The notes: generated from the letters alone by a model not told the origin. A stretch of DNA of 64,000 nucleotides from Pelobates cultripes (GCA_933207985.1 OW240918.1:16988344-17052343), one strand, 5' to 3'. Numbered from the stretch's first letter, positions 22,340-34,083 are shown. Made by a program: numbers and translations.

Positions 22340-23256
22340 AAGAGGCCTTTTGCCTGTGGCCCAGGCTCAGATAAGGCCATATTGACCAGTTTTGGGTCAA
22401 TCTTAATGAGGATCGCTTTACGCCTCTCCGTACTTAATGCAGCATTGGAGTTGCCGATGAGGCAAATAGAGCACTGGGCCCACTCTCGGATAGCCAAGAG
22501 GTCCACTGATGTGCCATCGGAGAGTGCAGCTTCGACCATGTCGAAATTTTTTGTGCTGGGGCCCAAGGAGTCAAGCACCTTGTCCTGGTAGTGGCACAGG
22601 GAGTAATCTAGCCCTTTTTTGGCTTTCCAGCCAGCTTTTTCCAGGAACCGGGCAATTTTTGGGTCTACCTCCGGTGTGGCACAAGCCATATCGGGGACCG
22701 TCGGGCGTGGGCATTCCGCCCTAAGTTTATTCCTGGTGGTTTTATCCAGGGGTTTTCTAATCCTGGCCTCTATGTATTTGGCCACACGGTCAGCCAGGAA
22801 CCATTCGGTAGACCTAGGGTGTTGTAGGTCGTCCGGGTTAAATAGGGGTTCACCCTGCGGGTTTAGAATGGTGGAATCGTCCGCGGCCACCTTATCAGTG
22901 TTGGCTCGTTTTACTGCCAGGCTGCGATCTGTAGAAGAGTTCTCAGACTCAATAGAGCCGCTTTCTTCGGACTCGCTCAATACCTCCTCAGGGTCCGAAT
23001 CAGAGTCAGATACATCTGTTAGGGCTTTTGCCCATTTCCATGCCCTCACCGTCTTTTCTGTAGCCTTGTAGCCGCTGTGGGATGCAGGCTTGTTATCTTG
23101 GGCCTTGGGGCAGAGGCTGCTAGGGTTGTGGCTAGATGCCAAGATGGCATTGCTGAAGGATTGGGTCAGGCTATCTGACATTGCCCCCATCGCCGTGTAT
23201 ATGGCCTGGGTGACCGATTTGGTCATTGTCGCATCTAGGAATGAATGGAACTCCAT
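22340..23256 (-). pseudogene. DIRS gag-like protein, LAP2-alpha-related (interrupted)
   Basis: The frame starts at the ATG at 23256 (MEFHSFLDATMTKSVTQAIY) and is open for about 305 residues. It has an acidic Ser/Asp/Glu tract (DSDSDPEEVLSESEESG), then WFLADRVAKYIEARIRKPLD and ARFLEKAGWKAKKGLDYSLC. It breaks at ...PQAKGLF where the nested insertion begins. Gag would package element RNA. The same domain occurs in vertebrate LAP2-alpha, which derives from a DIRS1-like gag (established), so automatic annotation may call this lamina-associated polypeptide 2. The neighbouring pol makes the retrotransposon reading firm. Confidence 0.88.
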
Positions 23257-24073
23257 CCTGGGGGGAGATTGGACGTGTTGTAGGGGACACGCGGTGTTTG
23301 GTGCCCTTATTGGCAGCAGTAGGGGAGGAAACCTCCTGATCCTTGGGGGTCTGCATGTTAATCAAAGCACCTGAATCAGTTCAACTAGCAAAGCCAGGGA
23401 CAATCCAATTATTACCAGTGGGAGCAAGTGAATGCACAAGAATGAAATATGTTTATACGTATATGCCTGTAATATACCTATGTGGCAAGATAGGATTGAC
23501 AGGGCAAGGCACAAGCAAAAAAGGCTGTCAGCTTACCGAGTGTTCCCTCCGGAATGGCAGCAAGGGAGCACTGCTAAGCTGCAAGCCACAGCCTGCAACC
23601 AATCCGGTTGCGCTCGCCCCTCAGGGCGCAGGGGGCGCCGGGAAAAGCGCGGCAAAATTCCTGTCAGCGTCGGCAATGACAGCGTCAGCAACTGTGCATG
23701 CGTGAGCGGCGCTCGTATATGGAAGGCGGGAAAGCACAGGGAAAAAAGGGTAAACACCTAGACAACCAGTATGACAGAAATATACATAAATAAATAAATA
23801 TACATAAATAAATATACATAGATTTACATAAATCCAGCAAATACAAACAGAAGCTCCCCAGAAGCTAAAACTGGGTAATACTTAGCTGAGGCAGCAGCAA
23901 AGAAAGAGGGAGAGTTAAGGTCACATGGGTGGTTATTGATATGTGGACTGTTCCCATTGGTTAAGGGTTATGATGCTATGTTAACCCTTTGAGTACTTGT
24001 TTCTAGTTTTTTCTATGAATGTCTTATACCTTCTCTTTGCTGCTGAGGTATAATAAAGAAGGAGATAAGCATA
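23257..24073 (-). other. DIRS 5' leader region
   Basis: Between gag and the 24 kb terminal repeat. It is GC-rich at 23540-23740 (GCGCAGGGGGCGCCGGGAAA), then has an (AAAT)n/(TACATAAA)n stretch at 23778-23850. This is the likely promoter and leader of the element, but no motif was defined. Confidence 0.55.
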
Positions 24074-24106
24074 ATATTCGCCTCCGTGTCCTTTAATAAA
24101 ATCTGA
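24074..24106. repeat. DIRS inverted terminal repeat (5' end of element)
   Basis: TAATATTCGCCTCCGTGTCC followed by TTTAATAAAATC is the complement of the left terminus at 17171-17202. Confidence 0.88.
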
Positions 24107-24205
24107 TCTCTCATTCCACACATTGTTTTCTTCTTCCTGTTTATCAATACACTTTGTATTGTAAATTGGTGGAGACAGGCTGAAAATAGGATCATTAATT
24201 TTTAA

Positions 24206-24277
24206 CCCCTTAAGGACCAAACCTCTGCAATAAAAGGGAATCATGACATGTCACACAGGTCATGTGTCCTTAAGGGG
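24206..24277 (+). mobile_element. 72-bp TTAA mini-element, copy 1
   Basis: CCCCTTAAGGACCAAACCTC ... GTCCTTAAGGGG between TTAA sites (24202-24205, 24278-24281). The 72-bp copy at 40816-40887 differs at only a few bases. It also has an inner hairpin, ATGACATGTCACACAGGTCAT. Confidence 0.92.
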
Positions 24278-24281
24278 TTAA

Positions 24282-24674
24282 AGACACCGACTGAATCACT
24301 ATGTTGCAAAACCCATGCTTTTAGATGACACAATGACTAAGTACTGTTCGTTTATCAGTGGAAAATTTGCTGTCAGTGACCTGTACTAACCTATACACAA
24401 ATCTTATATCTATCATGCTCTTTTATCTGTGCTATATTTATTTATTTATACACTTATCAACAACTTATTTTTCCCATCATTTCGACACATGAGATTATGG
24501 GATAAACTCTGGAGAGTTGAGGGCACTATTTTGCTCTTGAGTTGTTTTGTTTTTAAGGGTTTATTCACTAATGTGAGAATTCAAAGTGAATTTAATATTT
24601 AAGGCCAGAATAGCTGAATTAGAAAAATTAATTAAGCTATGCTTTTTGGCCTAACATTTGATATTAACTTACAA
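24282..24674. other. Intron sequence, nothing recognised
   Basis: AT-rich; no motif. Confidence 0.5.
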
Positions 24675-25082
24675 GGAAAGGTAAAGGATCTCACCATGTA
24701 TATATTGGAGGAAACGAGATAGGGGGGATATGATAGAAACATTGAAATACATAAAGGGAACCAACACAGTAAAGGAGGAGACTATATTTAAAAGAAAAAG
24801 AACTACCACAACAAGAGAACGTAGTCTTAAATTAGAGGGGAAAAGGTTTAAAAATAATATCTGGAAGTATCACTTTACTGAGAGGGTAGTGGATGCATGG
24901 AATAGCCTTCCAGCTGAAGTGGTAGAGGTTAACACAGTAAAGGAGTTTAAGCATGCGTGGGATAGGCATAAGGCTATCCTAACTATAAGATAAGACTAGG
25001 GATTAATAAAAGTATTTTGAAAATTGGGCAGATCAGATGGGCTGAATGGTTCTTATCTGCTGTCACATTCTATGTTTCTAAC
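24675..25082 (+). mobile_element. CR1 LINE 3' fragment
   Basis: It contains the end of ORF2 in a short frame (IETLKYIKGTNTVKE..YHFTERVVDAWNSLPAEVVE, about 24730-24993) and then the common 3' tail ending CATTCTATGTTTCTA. WNSLPxEVV is a recurrent CR1-type C-terminal motif. Confidence 0.9.
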
Positions 25083-27304
25083 TTGAAATTCTTGCTATAG
25101 TGAGTAACCAGGAAAATCTAACAACCTGTCATTCATGCTGGTGGGGACTTCACAATACTCTTTGAAAATTATTTTTTATAATGTTGTATTGTTATAAAAC
25201 AACGTTTTGTTATATTACAGGTATTACATCAAGATTGCCAATCACATCATGTTTTTTTTTTTTACATATTGTATTATTTTACTAGAATCATTGTATCACC
25301 TATAGAAATGATTGGACAGCAGTGGCCGGCCAATGTGGCAAAAATATCATATATCAATATAAAATTATCGATATAACTAACCTGCACTAGAATATATTTG
25401 AGACTCTGTATATCTCCATTGTTTTTGGCTATTATAAAGAGTCATCATAAATATTATCAGAAGCTCTGGTTTGGAAATTTATCAAAACTTTGTGTTCTAA
25501 AAAATGGTGTCATGTACTAAAAGTGGGACTATCTCTGTGGAAACACGTGTGGCAAGGACACACATTCCACTAGAGATTCCTGCACTTTCACATCTTTTAC
25601 AACTTTTTTTTTAGAAATTAACAATTTGATAAAAATGCCCCTATAAATACAATTTGATTTATTTATTTATTTTTATAACAAAGATTATATTGAGATTTTT
25701 CTTTGCAATAAAGTTACATATTCAAGGGTACATATTTAAATGGTGTTTAAAGAGCTGTTTCAAGTTCTAAATAGGTATTACGAACTACTAGGATGGGTCC
25801 AAGAATTCGATCATTGGGAGCTATACGTGTAACTTTGGGTGTATAGAAAAGCTAACGGTAACACTTCTGTTAAAAATAATCCATATGTTTATTTTTATTG
25901 ATGGTGGATGGAAAACACATTATATAATTTACAGCGCACATAGCATATCATAAAATTATTTTAAAAAGTCCCTCTTATGATTGAATTTAAACCAGTTTTG
26001 ATTAAAAAAAATAAATGCACTTTCCTGATCTTTTCACTTCATACTTTGAAAAAAAGTGTTCATATCCTATTTTGTAGTGAGGTGCATTTGACTCACTGTA
26101 AAGCAGATTACAAAGCGTTACCTACAAAGTGCTACTGCATTATAAGATAAGTGTGAGATCAGATCCTTCATCTAGTAGTTTCAAATGGAGAAGAAAAGAA
26201 ATTGAGAAATTGTGACAGATATGAAACCAGACCATGAACAAGCAGGTTTAACTCCTGCATGTCCTGAAGCCTAGAAATACTCTGAAATGTCAGGCTTTAC
26301 TTTATATGGCAATTGATAATTAAGTGTTGCATTTTTTTTCCCCAAGCTGCATCTATTTTTATGTTGCACTTAGAACCAAACTGCAAGTGCTCTTAAGATC
26401 AGTGCTATTTTTCTCTTGACAAGATCCTCTCTGCGTCAGTCAAACAAGAAACAGGGGTCCTAGTCTGTGACAGTCTCTCACTGCTACTAGCACAGTGAAA
26501 ATTACAATAAGTCACTCTATTAGAGAAGCAAAAGTTATTTTAAGTCTCATGGCTGATCTAGTTAAAACTAAATTGATGTCAGGGATGAAACGTGTGCATC
26601 AGATAGCTGGAGACTCCCCATGGGTTTTTACCACCTATTTTTTTAAATCCTTGTCCTTAAAAATACATAAATATAGAAAATAAAATATACCTCTCAATAT
26701 ATCTGTTTCGCGCTAAATCATTGAGCGTCTTGAGTGTAACCATAAGATGAAATGGAAAATAAAAAGCTTAATATTGGAAATATCACACTAATAAAAAGTA
26801 TTGTAATTAAAAATTTGCAATATACTTGGACATCAGTTAGAACTATAGTTGAAATTAGTCAGAAAGCCGTCAGTCATTGCATTTAACAAATACTTATGTT
26901 GCGTTTGAGACCTTTGTAATGTGTAGAACATGATGATTGGAATGTAATGAGTTTGTCTGATACAATGTGGTCTAATGCTGCTCTTTGTGGCACAGTATAA
27001 TGACATCAAGGACACATTTATGAAGAGGGAAAAATGCTAGTAATGATGTAATAGGTTTAATTTTAAAGAAAACACAGAATTTGATGGCATATAAATAATA
27101 AACATATCCCTCTAGACGGACTATCTCACAAACCATCAAGCTTAAACTTTGCATTCCGTCTCAATTTTAAATTAGGATAAAATACATTTTATATCAATTA
27201 ATCCCGAATCCCTAAATGATACTGTCCCTTTAATGCACTACATAAAAGGCACCAACAAAGAATGGAGTAAAGCATATAGAAAGCTTTGAAATAGCTAATT
27301 TTTA
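25083..27304. other. Intron sequence, nothing recognised
   Basis: AT-rich with T-runs (25251-25262) and (TTTA)n (25660-25675). No TSP1-like exon or transposon border seen. Confidence 0.5.
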
Positions 27305-27308
27305 TTAA

Positions 27309-27778
27309 AGGACCACTATAGTGCCAGGAAAACATACTCGTTTTCCTGGCACTATAGTGCCCTGAGGGTGCCCCCACCCTCAGGGACCCCCTCCCGCCGG
27401 GCTCTGGGGAAAGGAAGGGGTTAAGCTTACCTCTTTATCCAGCGCTGGACAGGGAGCTCTCCTCCTCCTCTCCTCCCTCTTCTCCTCCTCTTCGGCTGAA
27501 TGCGCATGCGCGGCAGGAGCCGTGCGCGCATTCAGCCAGTCCATAGGAAAGCATTCACAATGCTTTCCTATGGACGCTGGCGTCTTCTCACTGTGAAAAT
27601 CACAGTGAGAAGCACGCAAGCGCCTCTAGCGGCTGTCAAGAGACAACCACTGGAAGCTGGATTAACCCATTTATAAACATAGCAGTTTATGTTTATAAAA
27701 AAAAGGGTTAACCCTACCTGACCTGGCACCCAGACCACTTCATTAAGCTGAAGTGGTCTGGGTGTCTATAGTGGTCCT
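27309..27778 (-). mobile_element. TTAA multi-hairpin MITE, copy B (reverse orientation)
   Basis: TTAA at 27305-27308 and 27779-27782, ends AGGACCACTATAG...CTATAGTGGTCCT. It carries the same chain of hairpins as copy C in the opposite order, with more sequence divergence. Confidence 0.95.
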
Positions 27779-27782
27779 TTAA

Positions 27783-29308
27783 GTAGGTATCAAATGAGTT
27801 TTAAATCACATGCTATAGTGTAAAGAGAGTTTATAATGTAGTACATCAGACTAATCCCAGTTACTACCTAGTGAGAAGAGACTAATTAGAGCCTCGCTGA
27901 TTTCCATTCATTGCTGTATGTAATCTTTACACGGTTATTTACTGAGAATTCAAAATGAATTTAAAGTAAATATAAAAAGGAGGTAGGGTGAATTCCCACA
28001 GAAACTCTAGTGGTGGGGGTTGAGAAGATGATAGTGTAGCTTTTAAATAATTAGTTTAACTATTTGAGAAGAGAAAACCAGGACATTAAATGAATAGATA
28101 TTTTCTCTTTGTAACATTTAAAATAACATAGAATTATTCACTTTGTAACCTGCCATTTTCATTTCATTCCTTTGGTTGGATTGCATGTAGTGTCTATTCA
28201 ACCTAACGAATGCTAAAATGTTGGCCATCTACCCTTAATTCTATGCTAATACCCACAAATCCCTCGTATCACATTTTCCTTTGAAGCATTCAATATTATA
28301 TTCCATTATAAACAAGACCACATTACACTTAACATTCTTTTCTAATAAGTGCTCCATTTCACAAGAGTACTTCACCTGTACAAACAAATGAAACAGTACT
28401 GTACACACAAGAGTGAATGTTATTCCTTTTTATGGTGAACTCCAAAATCATGAGCTTAGTACAGCCTCTCAAACCAAATTAGAATTCTTACAAAGTAGGG
28501 TGAGGAATCTCAGAGCCAGAATAAAAATATTTTCAAACTTTTACATCATGGTTATTAAATCCAAGATTGGATTTTACTTGCATTCTAAGGAAAACATATA
28601 TCTGCAGGGTCCCTTTAAAAATACTAATGATACATTTTATAAAAAATCTAACAAGATTTGTTGTTTTTTTGACTGGCAAACCTCATAGGGATTTTTTTTT
28701 CCATCTTTCGAAATTTTTGCGGCACAGTGAATGTATCTGAAATAAATGCAAGAAGAGCAGGGCGAATATAACATCCAAAATAAATATCTACGCCAAAAAT
28801 ACCTGAAAAGCTCTCTCCATCCCGCCAGACATGTAGTTTGATAAATTCAGTGTTGTGCACTGCAGTTTGAAGAGTCATCCGTCACTCAAATGATTCTTAC
28901 GACAAAGGAATTTAGCACCTATTTGTAATTTAAATGTCTATGACAACGAGGCTGCAGGATATTGCCAATTTAATTGAATGGTTGAGCTCTTTTTATTTTA
29001 TTATACCATTTACGGCCTATAATAAGAGAGTATGCTGGCAGTTGTTTGATTGTGGGAAAATAAACTTTCCTGACTTGGACGTAAAAGACCTTTCACAGTC
29101 AGTTCTGCGGCTATAATGCATACTTTGACAACATTCGTGCAGGATAAGTAGTGCATTTTCAAAGCCTGATGTTCTGCAACATTGTTTGTGGCTTTCTAGA
29201 AAGAAAGGGATAAAGATATACAAAACTGTGCAGAACATGTAATGATGGGTTATTGGTTCCTAATTTAAAGATATAATTCAATTGATAATGTATTTTTTTT
29301 TTTATTAG
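27783..29308. other. Intron sequence before the second exon, nothing recognised
   Basis: AT-rich; it ends in a polypyrimidine-like T-run and TTTATTAG acceptor at 29301-29308. Short frames lack known motifs. Confidence 0.5.
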
Positions 29309-29462
29309 ATGCGTAAATATATCAGAAAATGGTGAAGATGCATTTGTAAATGACACATATTGTAACCAAAGAGAAATTGTCCCAACGAGACAAAAATGCA
29401 CACTGTCCTGCCCAGGAGAATGCGTGATGTCAAACTGGGGACAATGGAGCGAATGTCCAAAG
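29309..29462 (+). CDS. THSD7B: THSD7B-like exon 2 of 5 in window: end of one TSP1 repeat and start of the next
   Basis: The acceptor TTTATTAG precedes the exon; the donor is GTATTT. With two bases from the previous exon it gives 52 whole codons: (Q)CVNISENGEDAF..TYCNQRE.., KCTLSCPGECVMS, NWGQWSECPK. The CxLxCPxEC linker and WxxW motif (a C-mannosylation site in TSP1 repeats, established) are plain. In THSD7 proteins the repeats alternate between two types and this exon spans such a junction. Ends in phase 0, matching the exon at 51502. Confidence 0.9.
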
Positions 29463-29928
29463 GTATTTAATAAATTTTTTTATAATTCTTAGTTTTTAAA
29501 ACATGGATTTATTTGTAACTCAGTTGAATATCAAATAATGTGAGGTATTAGTGTTTTTTACTTTTACTAAGGTGTGGTTGTCTATGAGACAACAAGTTAT
29601 TCTGCAGTTATTGTGGAACTGTAACTTCCCAAGCTTGATTTGCTCTAAAAGGATAGATGGATGGATGACAAAATGTATCTGTAACAACTGGACAGCTTCC
29701 TATTGCCCACTGTGGATCATGGCCTTTTACTAAAATTGAGCCAAAATACCTTTAAGGGGTCTATTAAACAGTGTATTCTTCCTGCATCAAAAATATGTGC
29801 CCCTGTCTTAAATTAATCATTCTAAGCTTGTGCATGTGGAGTAATCTCCTTTCTTATTATCTTTCTTCATCACATTCTACATCTCCTTAGCAAAGTAATG
29901 ACTCTATTTATGCATAGGAGTAATATAT
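29463..29928. other. Start of a 22-kb intron, nothing recognised
   Basis: AT-rich. Short frame at 29551-29733 has no homology cue. Confidence 0.5.
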
Positions 29929-30951
29929 ACCGTGTTTCCCCGAAAATACACCCTACCCCGAAAATAAGACCTAGCTGAATTTTCGGGGTGGGCTGCAATA
30001 TAAGCCCTACCCCGAAAATAAGACCTAGGCATTGTACCTTTCGGTCCGGCGGGACTTCCTTCTTCTATGAGGAGGCGGAGGAGCGTTGCAGGCCGCGGCA
30101 TCGCGCAACGTGATGACGACGTGCGCAGCGTCGTCAGTCTGCCTTCACGGATCTTCAGCGGAAGGATCCATTTCCGGGCGGTGAGGCACCCAGTGGTCGG
30201 ACTCGGCAAGGAATCTTTGAAATGTGAGTACCGGTAGATATTTTATGTCTGGGACTGAATTAATTAAAGGGGGTGGGGGGTGAATTAATTAAAGGGGGGT
30301 GAATTAATTAAAGGGTGGGCTGGATTAATTAGAGGGGGATGAATTAATTAAAGGGGTGGTGAATTAATTAAAGGGTGGGCTGGATTAATTAGAGGGGGGT
30401 GAATTAATTAAAGGGGTGGTGAATTAATTAAAGGGGTGGTGAATTAATTAAAGGGTGGGCTGGATTAATTAGAGGGGGGTGAATTAATTAAAGGGTGGAC
30501 TGGATTAATTAGAGGGGGTGAATTAATTAAAGGGGTGGTGAATTAATTAAAGGGTGGACTGGATTAATTAGAGGGGGTGAATTAATTAAAGGGTGGGCTG
30601 GATTAATTAGAGGGGGTGGATTAATTAAAGGGGTGGTGAATTAATTGAAGGGTGGACTGGATTAATTAGAGGGGGTGAATTAATTAAAGGGGTGGTGAAT
30701 TAATTAAAGGGTGGGCTGGATTAATTAGAGGGGGGTGAATTAATTAAAGGGGGGTGAATTAATTAAAGGGTGGGCTGGATTAATTAGAGGGGGTGGATTT
30801 ATTAAAGGGGGGGGTGGATTAATTAAAGGGGGGGTTCAATGTACATACCGGTACCGTAAATAAATAAGCCCTACCCTGAAAATAAGCCCTAGTGTGTTTT
30901 TTGGGACTAAAATTAATATAAGACCCGGTCTTATTTTCGGAGAAACACGGT
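29929..30951. mobile_element. TA-flanked non-autonomous DNA element with internal minisatellite
   Basis: Left end ACCGTGTTTCCCCGAAAATA and right end complement (CGGAGAAACACGGT) are flanked by TATA on both sides. Subterminal AAATAAGACCTAG and AATAAGCCCTA repeats are typical of this widespread vertebrate repeat. No transposase. Between the ends lie a GC-rich piece (30030-30190) and the minisatellite. Confidence 0.85.
30235..30838. repeat. GAATTAATTAAAGGGG minisatellite (about 19-bp units, 39-bp higher order)
   Basis: Alternating units (T)GAATTAATTAAAGGGGTGG and GGCTGGATTAATTAGAGGGG fill about 600 bp. Every unit centres on the palindrome TTAATTAA or the like. Confidence 0.95.
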
Positions 30952-30952
30952 A

Positions 30953-31435
30953 TATATAGTAGGCCAAAATTGAGAGTAGGATTTGAGGAGTCGGTAACAT
31001 TTTTATTAATGAACCAATTTCAATGATATTACATACAGTGAATGTTTAACGTATGGAGATTTGTTTGACTAGGTACGGAATATGTCATATTCTAAATGAG
31101 CTCCATTTGCCGCTTAGCAAAGTTGAGCTCTTTTGATTGCATTGTTCATAACATTAGTTAATGTTTGGGGCTCTAGCATTTGAATTTTTGCCCCCAAAAT
31201 GTCCTGCAAGGTCACCCCTTACCAAACAGTGCATTTCTTAGGGTGCAATTGATGCTGATTAATTATCTGTGGATTTTCTGTACCCCCAATTGATGAATAA
31301 ATTCATTGTTTTGTCTGGCTAATTCATTAATTGTTCCTCCAGGAAATTACCCCAAAGACTCGGTTATAATATTTACCTGCAAACAAAATATTTGAACTAC
31401 TTACAAATAAGTTATTTACCTATCAGATCCTTCTC
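30953..31435. other. Intron sequence, nothing recognised
   Basis: AT-rich; no motif. Confidence 0.5.
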
Positions 31436-31438
31436 AGA

Positions 31439-31541
<103 letters not shown>

Positions 31542-31795
31542 TACACTGCTCAAAAAATTAAAGGGAACACTTAAACAACACAATGTAACTCCAAGTCAAT
31601 CACACTTCTGTGAAATCAAACTGTCCACTTAGGAAGCAACACTGAGTGACAATCAATTTCACATGCTGTTGTGCAAATGGGATAGACAACATGTGGAAAT
31701 TATAGGCAATTAGCAAGACACCCCCAATAAAAGAGTGGTCCTGCAGCCGGTGACCACAGACCACTTCTCAGTTCCTATGCTTCCTGGCTGATGTT

Positions 31796-32186
31796 TTGGT
31801 CACTTTTGAATGCTGGCGGTGCTTTCAATCTAGTGGTAGTATGAGATGGAGTCTACAACCCACACAAGTGGCTCAGGTAGTGCAGCTCATCCTGGATGGC
31901 ACATCAATGCGAGCTGTGACAAGAAGGTTTGCTGTGTCTGTCAGCGTAGTGTCCAGAGCATGGAGGCGCTACCAGGAGACAGGCCAGTACATCATGAGAC
32001 GTGGAGGAGGCCGTGGGAGGGCAACAACCCAGCAGCAGGACCGCTACCTTTGCCTTTGTGCAAGGAAGAACAGGAGGAGCACTGCCAGAGCCCTGCAAAA
32101 TGACCTCCAACAGGCCACAAATGTGCATGTGTCTTCTCAAATGGTCAGAAACAGACTCCATGTGGGTGGTATGAGGGCCCGACGTC
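31796..32186 (+). pseudogene. Tc1 transposase N-terminal half
   Basis: The frame has [56 protein letters not shown] and [20 protein letters not shown]. This is the paired-like double helix-turn-helix with a GRPR-like hook that binds Tc1 ends. The start could also be the internal Met at 31841. Interrupted by the hAT element. Confidence 0.92.
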
Positions 32187-32639
32187 CAGGGCCGGACTGG
32201 GGAAAAAATTCGGCCCGGGCATTTTTAATTACAGCGGCCCACTGAAAAGGGGGCAGGGCCAGGTAGGTTGTGTTTTGTCATCCCCAATGACAAGCACGCC
32301 CCATCTCAAAGTGAGCATGTTGGTTCAATGCTCTTCCAGGGCATGAGAAAAGGGCCCTGTATTTGATCTGCACAGCGCAAGCAAATTTAATAACATGCTT
32401 GCATTGTGTTTGCTTGAAACTTGTCTCAGGGGTTTCCGTAATTGGAATACTCAATGTATCCCATTTATGGAGACACTATGTGTTTGCTTAAAGGATATCT
32501 AGTGTGTTCATAGGGGATCCTGAGTGTGTATGTCAGAAATGTAGTCTGTGTGTAAGTGGTGCAGCGTCTGTGTGTAGGGGATCTAGTGTGTGTTTGAAGG
32601 ACTCAGGAGTGCGTATAGGAGATCTAGTGAGTGTGTGAC

Positions 32640-33835
32640 TGGTGCAGTGTGTTTGGGGGGTGCTGTGTGTGTGAGGGGTGTATTGTGCATTTGTGAGGAG
32701 TATAGTGTGTGTGGGAAGGTGCTGTTTGTGTGGGGGGGTGCAGTATGTGTGTGTGAGGGCGCTGTGTGTGAGGGCACTGTGCGAGGGTTCTGTGTATTTG
32801 AGGGTGATGTGTGTGTGTGTGAGGGTGATGTGTGTTGGGGTGCTGTGTGTGTTGGGGTGCTGTGTGTGTTGGGGTGCTGTGTGTGTGTTGGGGTGCTGTG
32901 TGTGTGTTGGGGTGGTGTGTGTGTGTGCTAGGTTGCTGTATGTGTTAGGGTGCTGTGTGTGTGTTAGGGTGCTGTGTCAATGTTAGGGTGCTGGTGTTAG
33001 GGTGCTGTGTGTGTGTTGTGTGTTAGGGTGCTGTGTCAATGTTAGGGTGCTGGTGTTAGGGTGCTGTGTGTGTTTTAGGGTGCTGTGTGAGTGTTAGGGT
33101 GCTATGTGTGTGTTAGGGTGCTGTGTGTGTGTTAGGGTGATGTGTCAATGTTAGGGTGCTGGTATTAGGGTGCTATGTGTGTGTTGGGGTGCTGGTGTTA
33201 GGGTGCTGTGTGTGTGTTAGGGTTCTGTGTCAATGTTAGGGTGCTGTGTGTGTGTTAGGGTGCTGGTGTTAGGGTGCTGTGTGTGTGTTAGGGTGCTGTG
33301 TCAATGTTAGGGTGCTGTGTGTGTGTTAGGGTGCTGGTGTTAGGGTGCTGTGTGTGTGTTAGGGTGCTGTGTCAATGTTAGGGTGCTGGTGTTAGGGTGC
33401 TGTGTGTGTATGTTGGGGTGCTGTGTGTGTGTTAGGGTGTTGTGTGAGTGCTACGGTGCTGTGTGTGTGTTAGGGTGATGTGTCAATGTTAGGGTGCTGG
33501 TGTTAGGGTGCTGTGTGTGTGTTGGGGTGCTGTGTGTGTTAGGGTTCTGTGTCAATGTTAGGGTGCTGGTGTTAGGGTGCTGTGTGTGTGTTAGGGTGCT
33601 GTGTCAATGTTAGGGTGCTGGTGTTAGGGTGCTGTGTGTGTGTTAGGGTTCTGTGTCAATGTTAGGGTGCTGGTGTTAGGGTGCTGTGTCAATGTTAGGG
33701 TGCTGGTGTTAGGGTGCTGTGTGTGTGTTAGGGTGCTGTGTCAATGTTAGGGTGCTGGTGTAAGGGTGCTGTGTGTGTGTGTTAGGGTGCTGTGTATGTG
33801 TTAGGGTGCTGGGTGAGGGTGATGTGTGTGTTTGC
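32640..33835 (+). repeat. TTAGGGTGCTG(TGTG)n minisatellite
   Basis: GTTAGGGTGCTG or GTTGGGGTGCTG recurs every 15-30 bp, spaced by TGTGTGTGT, TGTCAATG or GTG. Higher-order repeats of about 50-75 bp are evident at 32980-33750. Open frames (Val/Cys/Leu-rich) are artefacts. Confidence 0.95.
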
Positions 33836-34051
33836 AAGGATTTTGTATTGGGGGGAGGCAGGTAAATGGCACTATTAATGTTTTACTAAAAAATAATAAT
33901 AAACACATTATAATAAATAATAATAATAAATAATAAAAATAAATACATTATATCCCCCGCCCTTCTCCCCCCTCCCTCTATTCTTACCTGTAGCCTGGAA
34001 GGGGGGGGGGGGTCGTGCTCCTGCCAGCCATCCCTGGTGGTCCTCGTGGTA

Positions 34052-34083
34052 AGTGAACTCTAGCCCTTTGGGGCTAGAGTTCA
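34052..34083. repeat. Hairpin in the hAT element
   Basis: GTGAACTCTAGCCC / GGGCTAGAGTTCAC pair perfectly with a TTTG loop. Confidence 0.9.

Larger units (their letters stand above)
17170..24107 (-). mobile_element. DIRS1-like tyrosine-recombinase retrotransposon
   Basis: The element is bounded by inverted, not direct, repeats (17171-17202 and 24074-24106), the hallmark of DIRS elements. On the - strand it holds gag, RT, RNase H and a tyrosine recombinase, with no integrase or DDE domain. DIRS elements integrate through a circular intermediate and leave no target duplication; none is seen here. The gag is split by about 1.9 kb of nested repeats (about 20460-22337), so the original length was near 5 kb. 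GC content in its coding and 5' parts is clearly higher than in the surrounding intron. Confidence 0.93.

Noticed and set aside
22258..23256. A host LAP2 gene
   Set aside because: No exon structure, and it is followed on the same strand by DIRS gag C-terminus, RT and recombinase between inverted termini.
32930..33815. Interstitial telomere sequence
   Set aside because: TTAGGG is never in direct tandem; each is separated by TGCTG and TG spacers.
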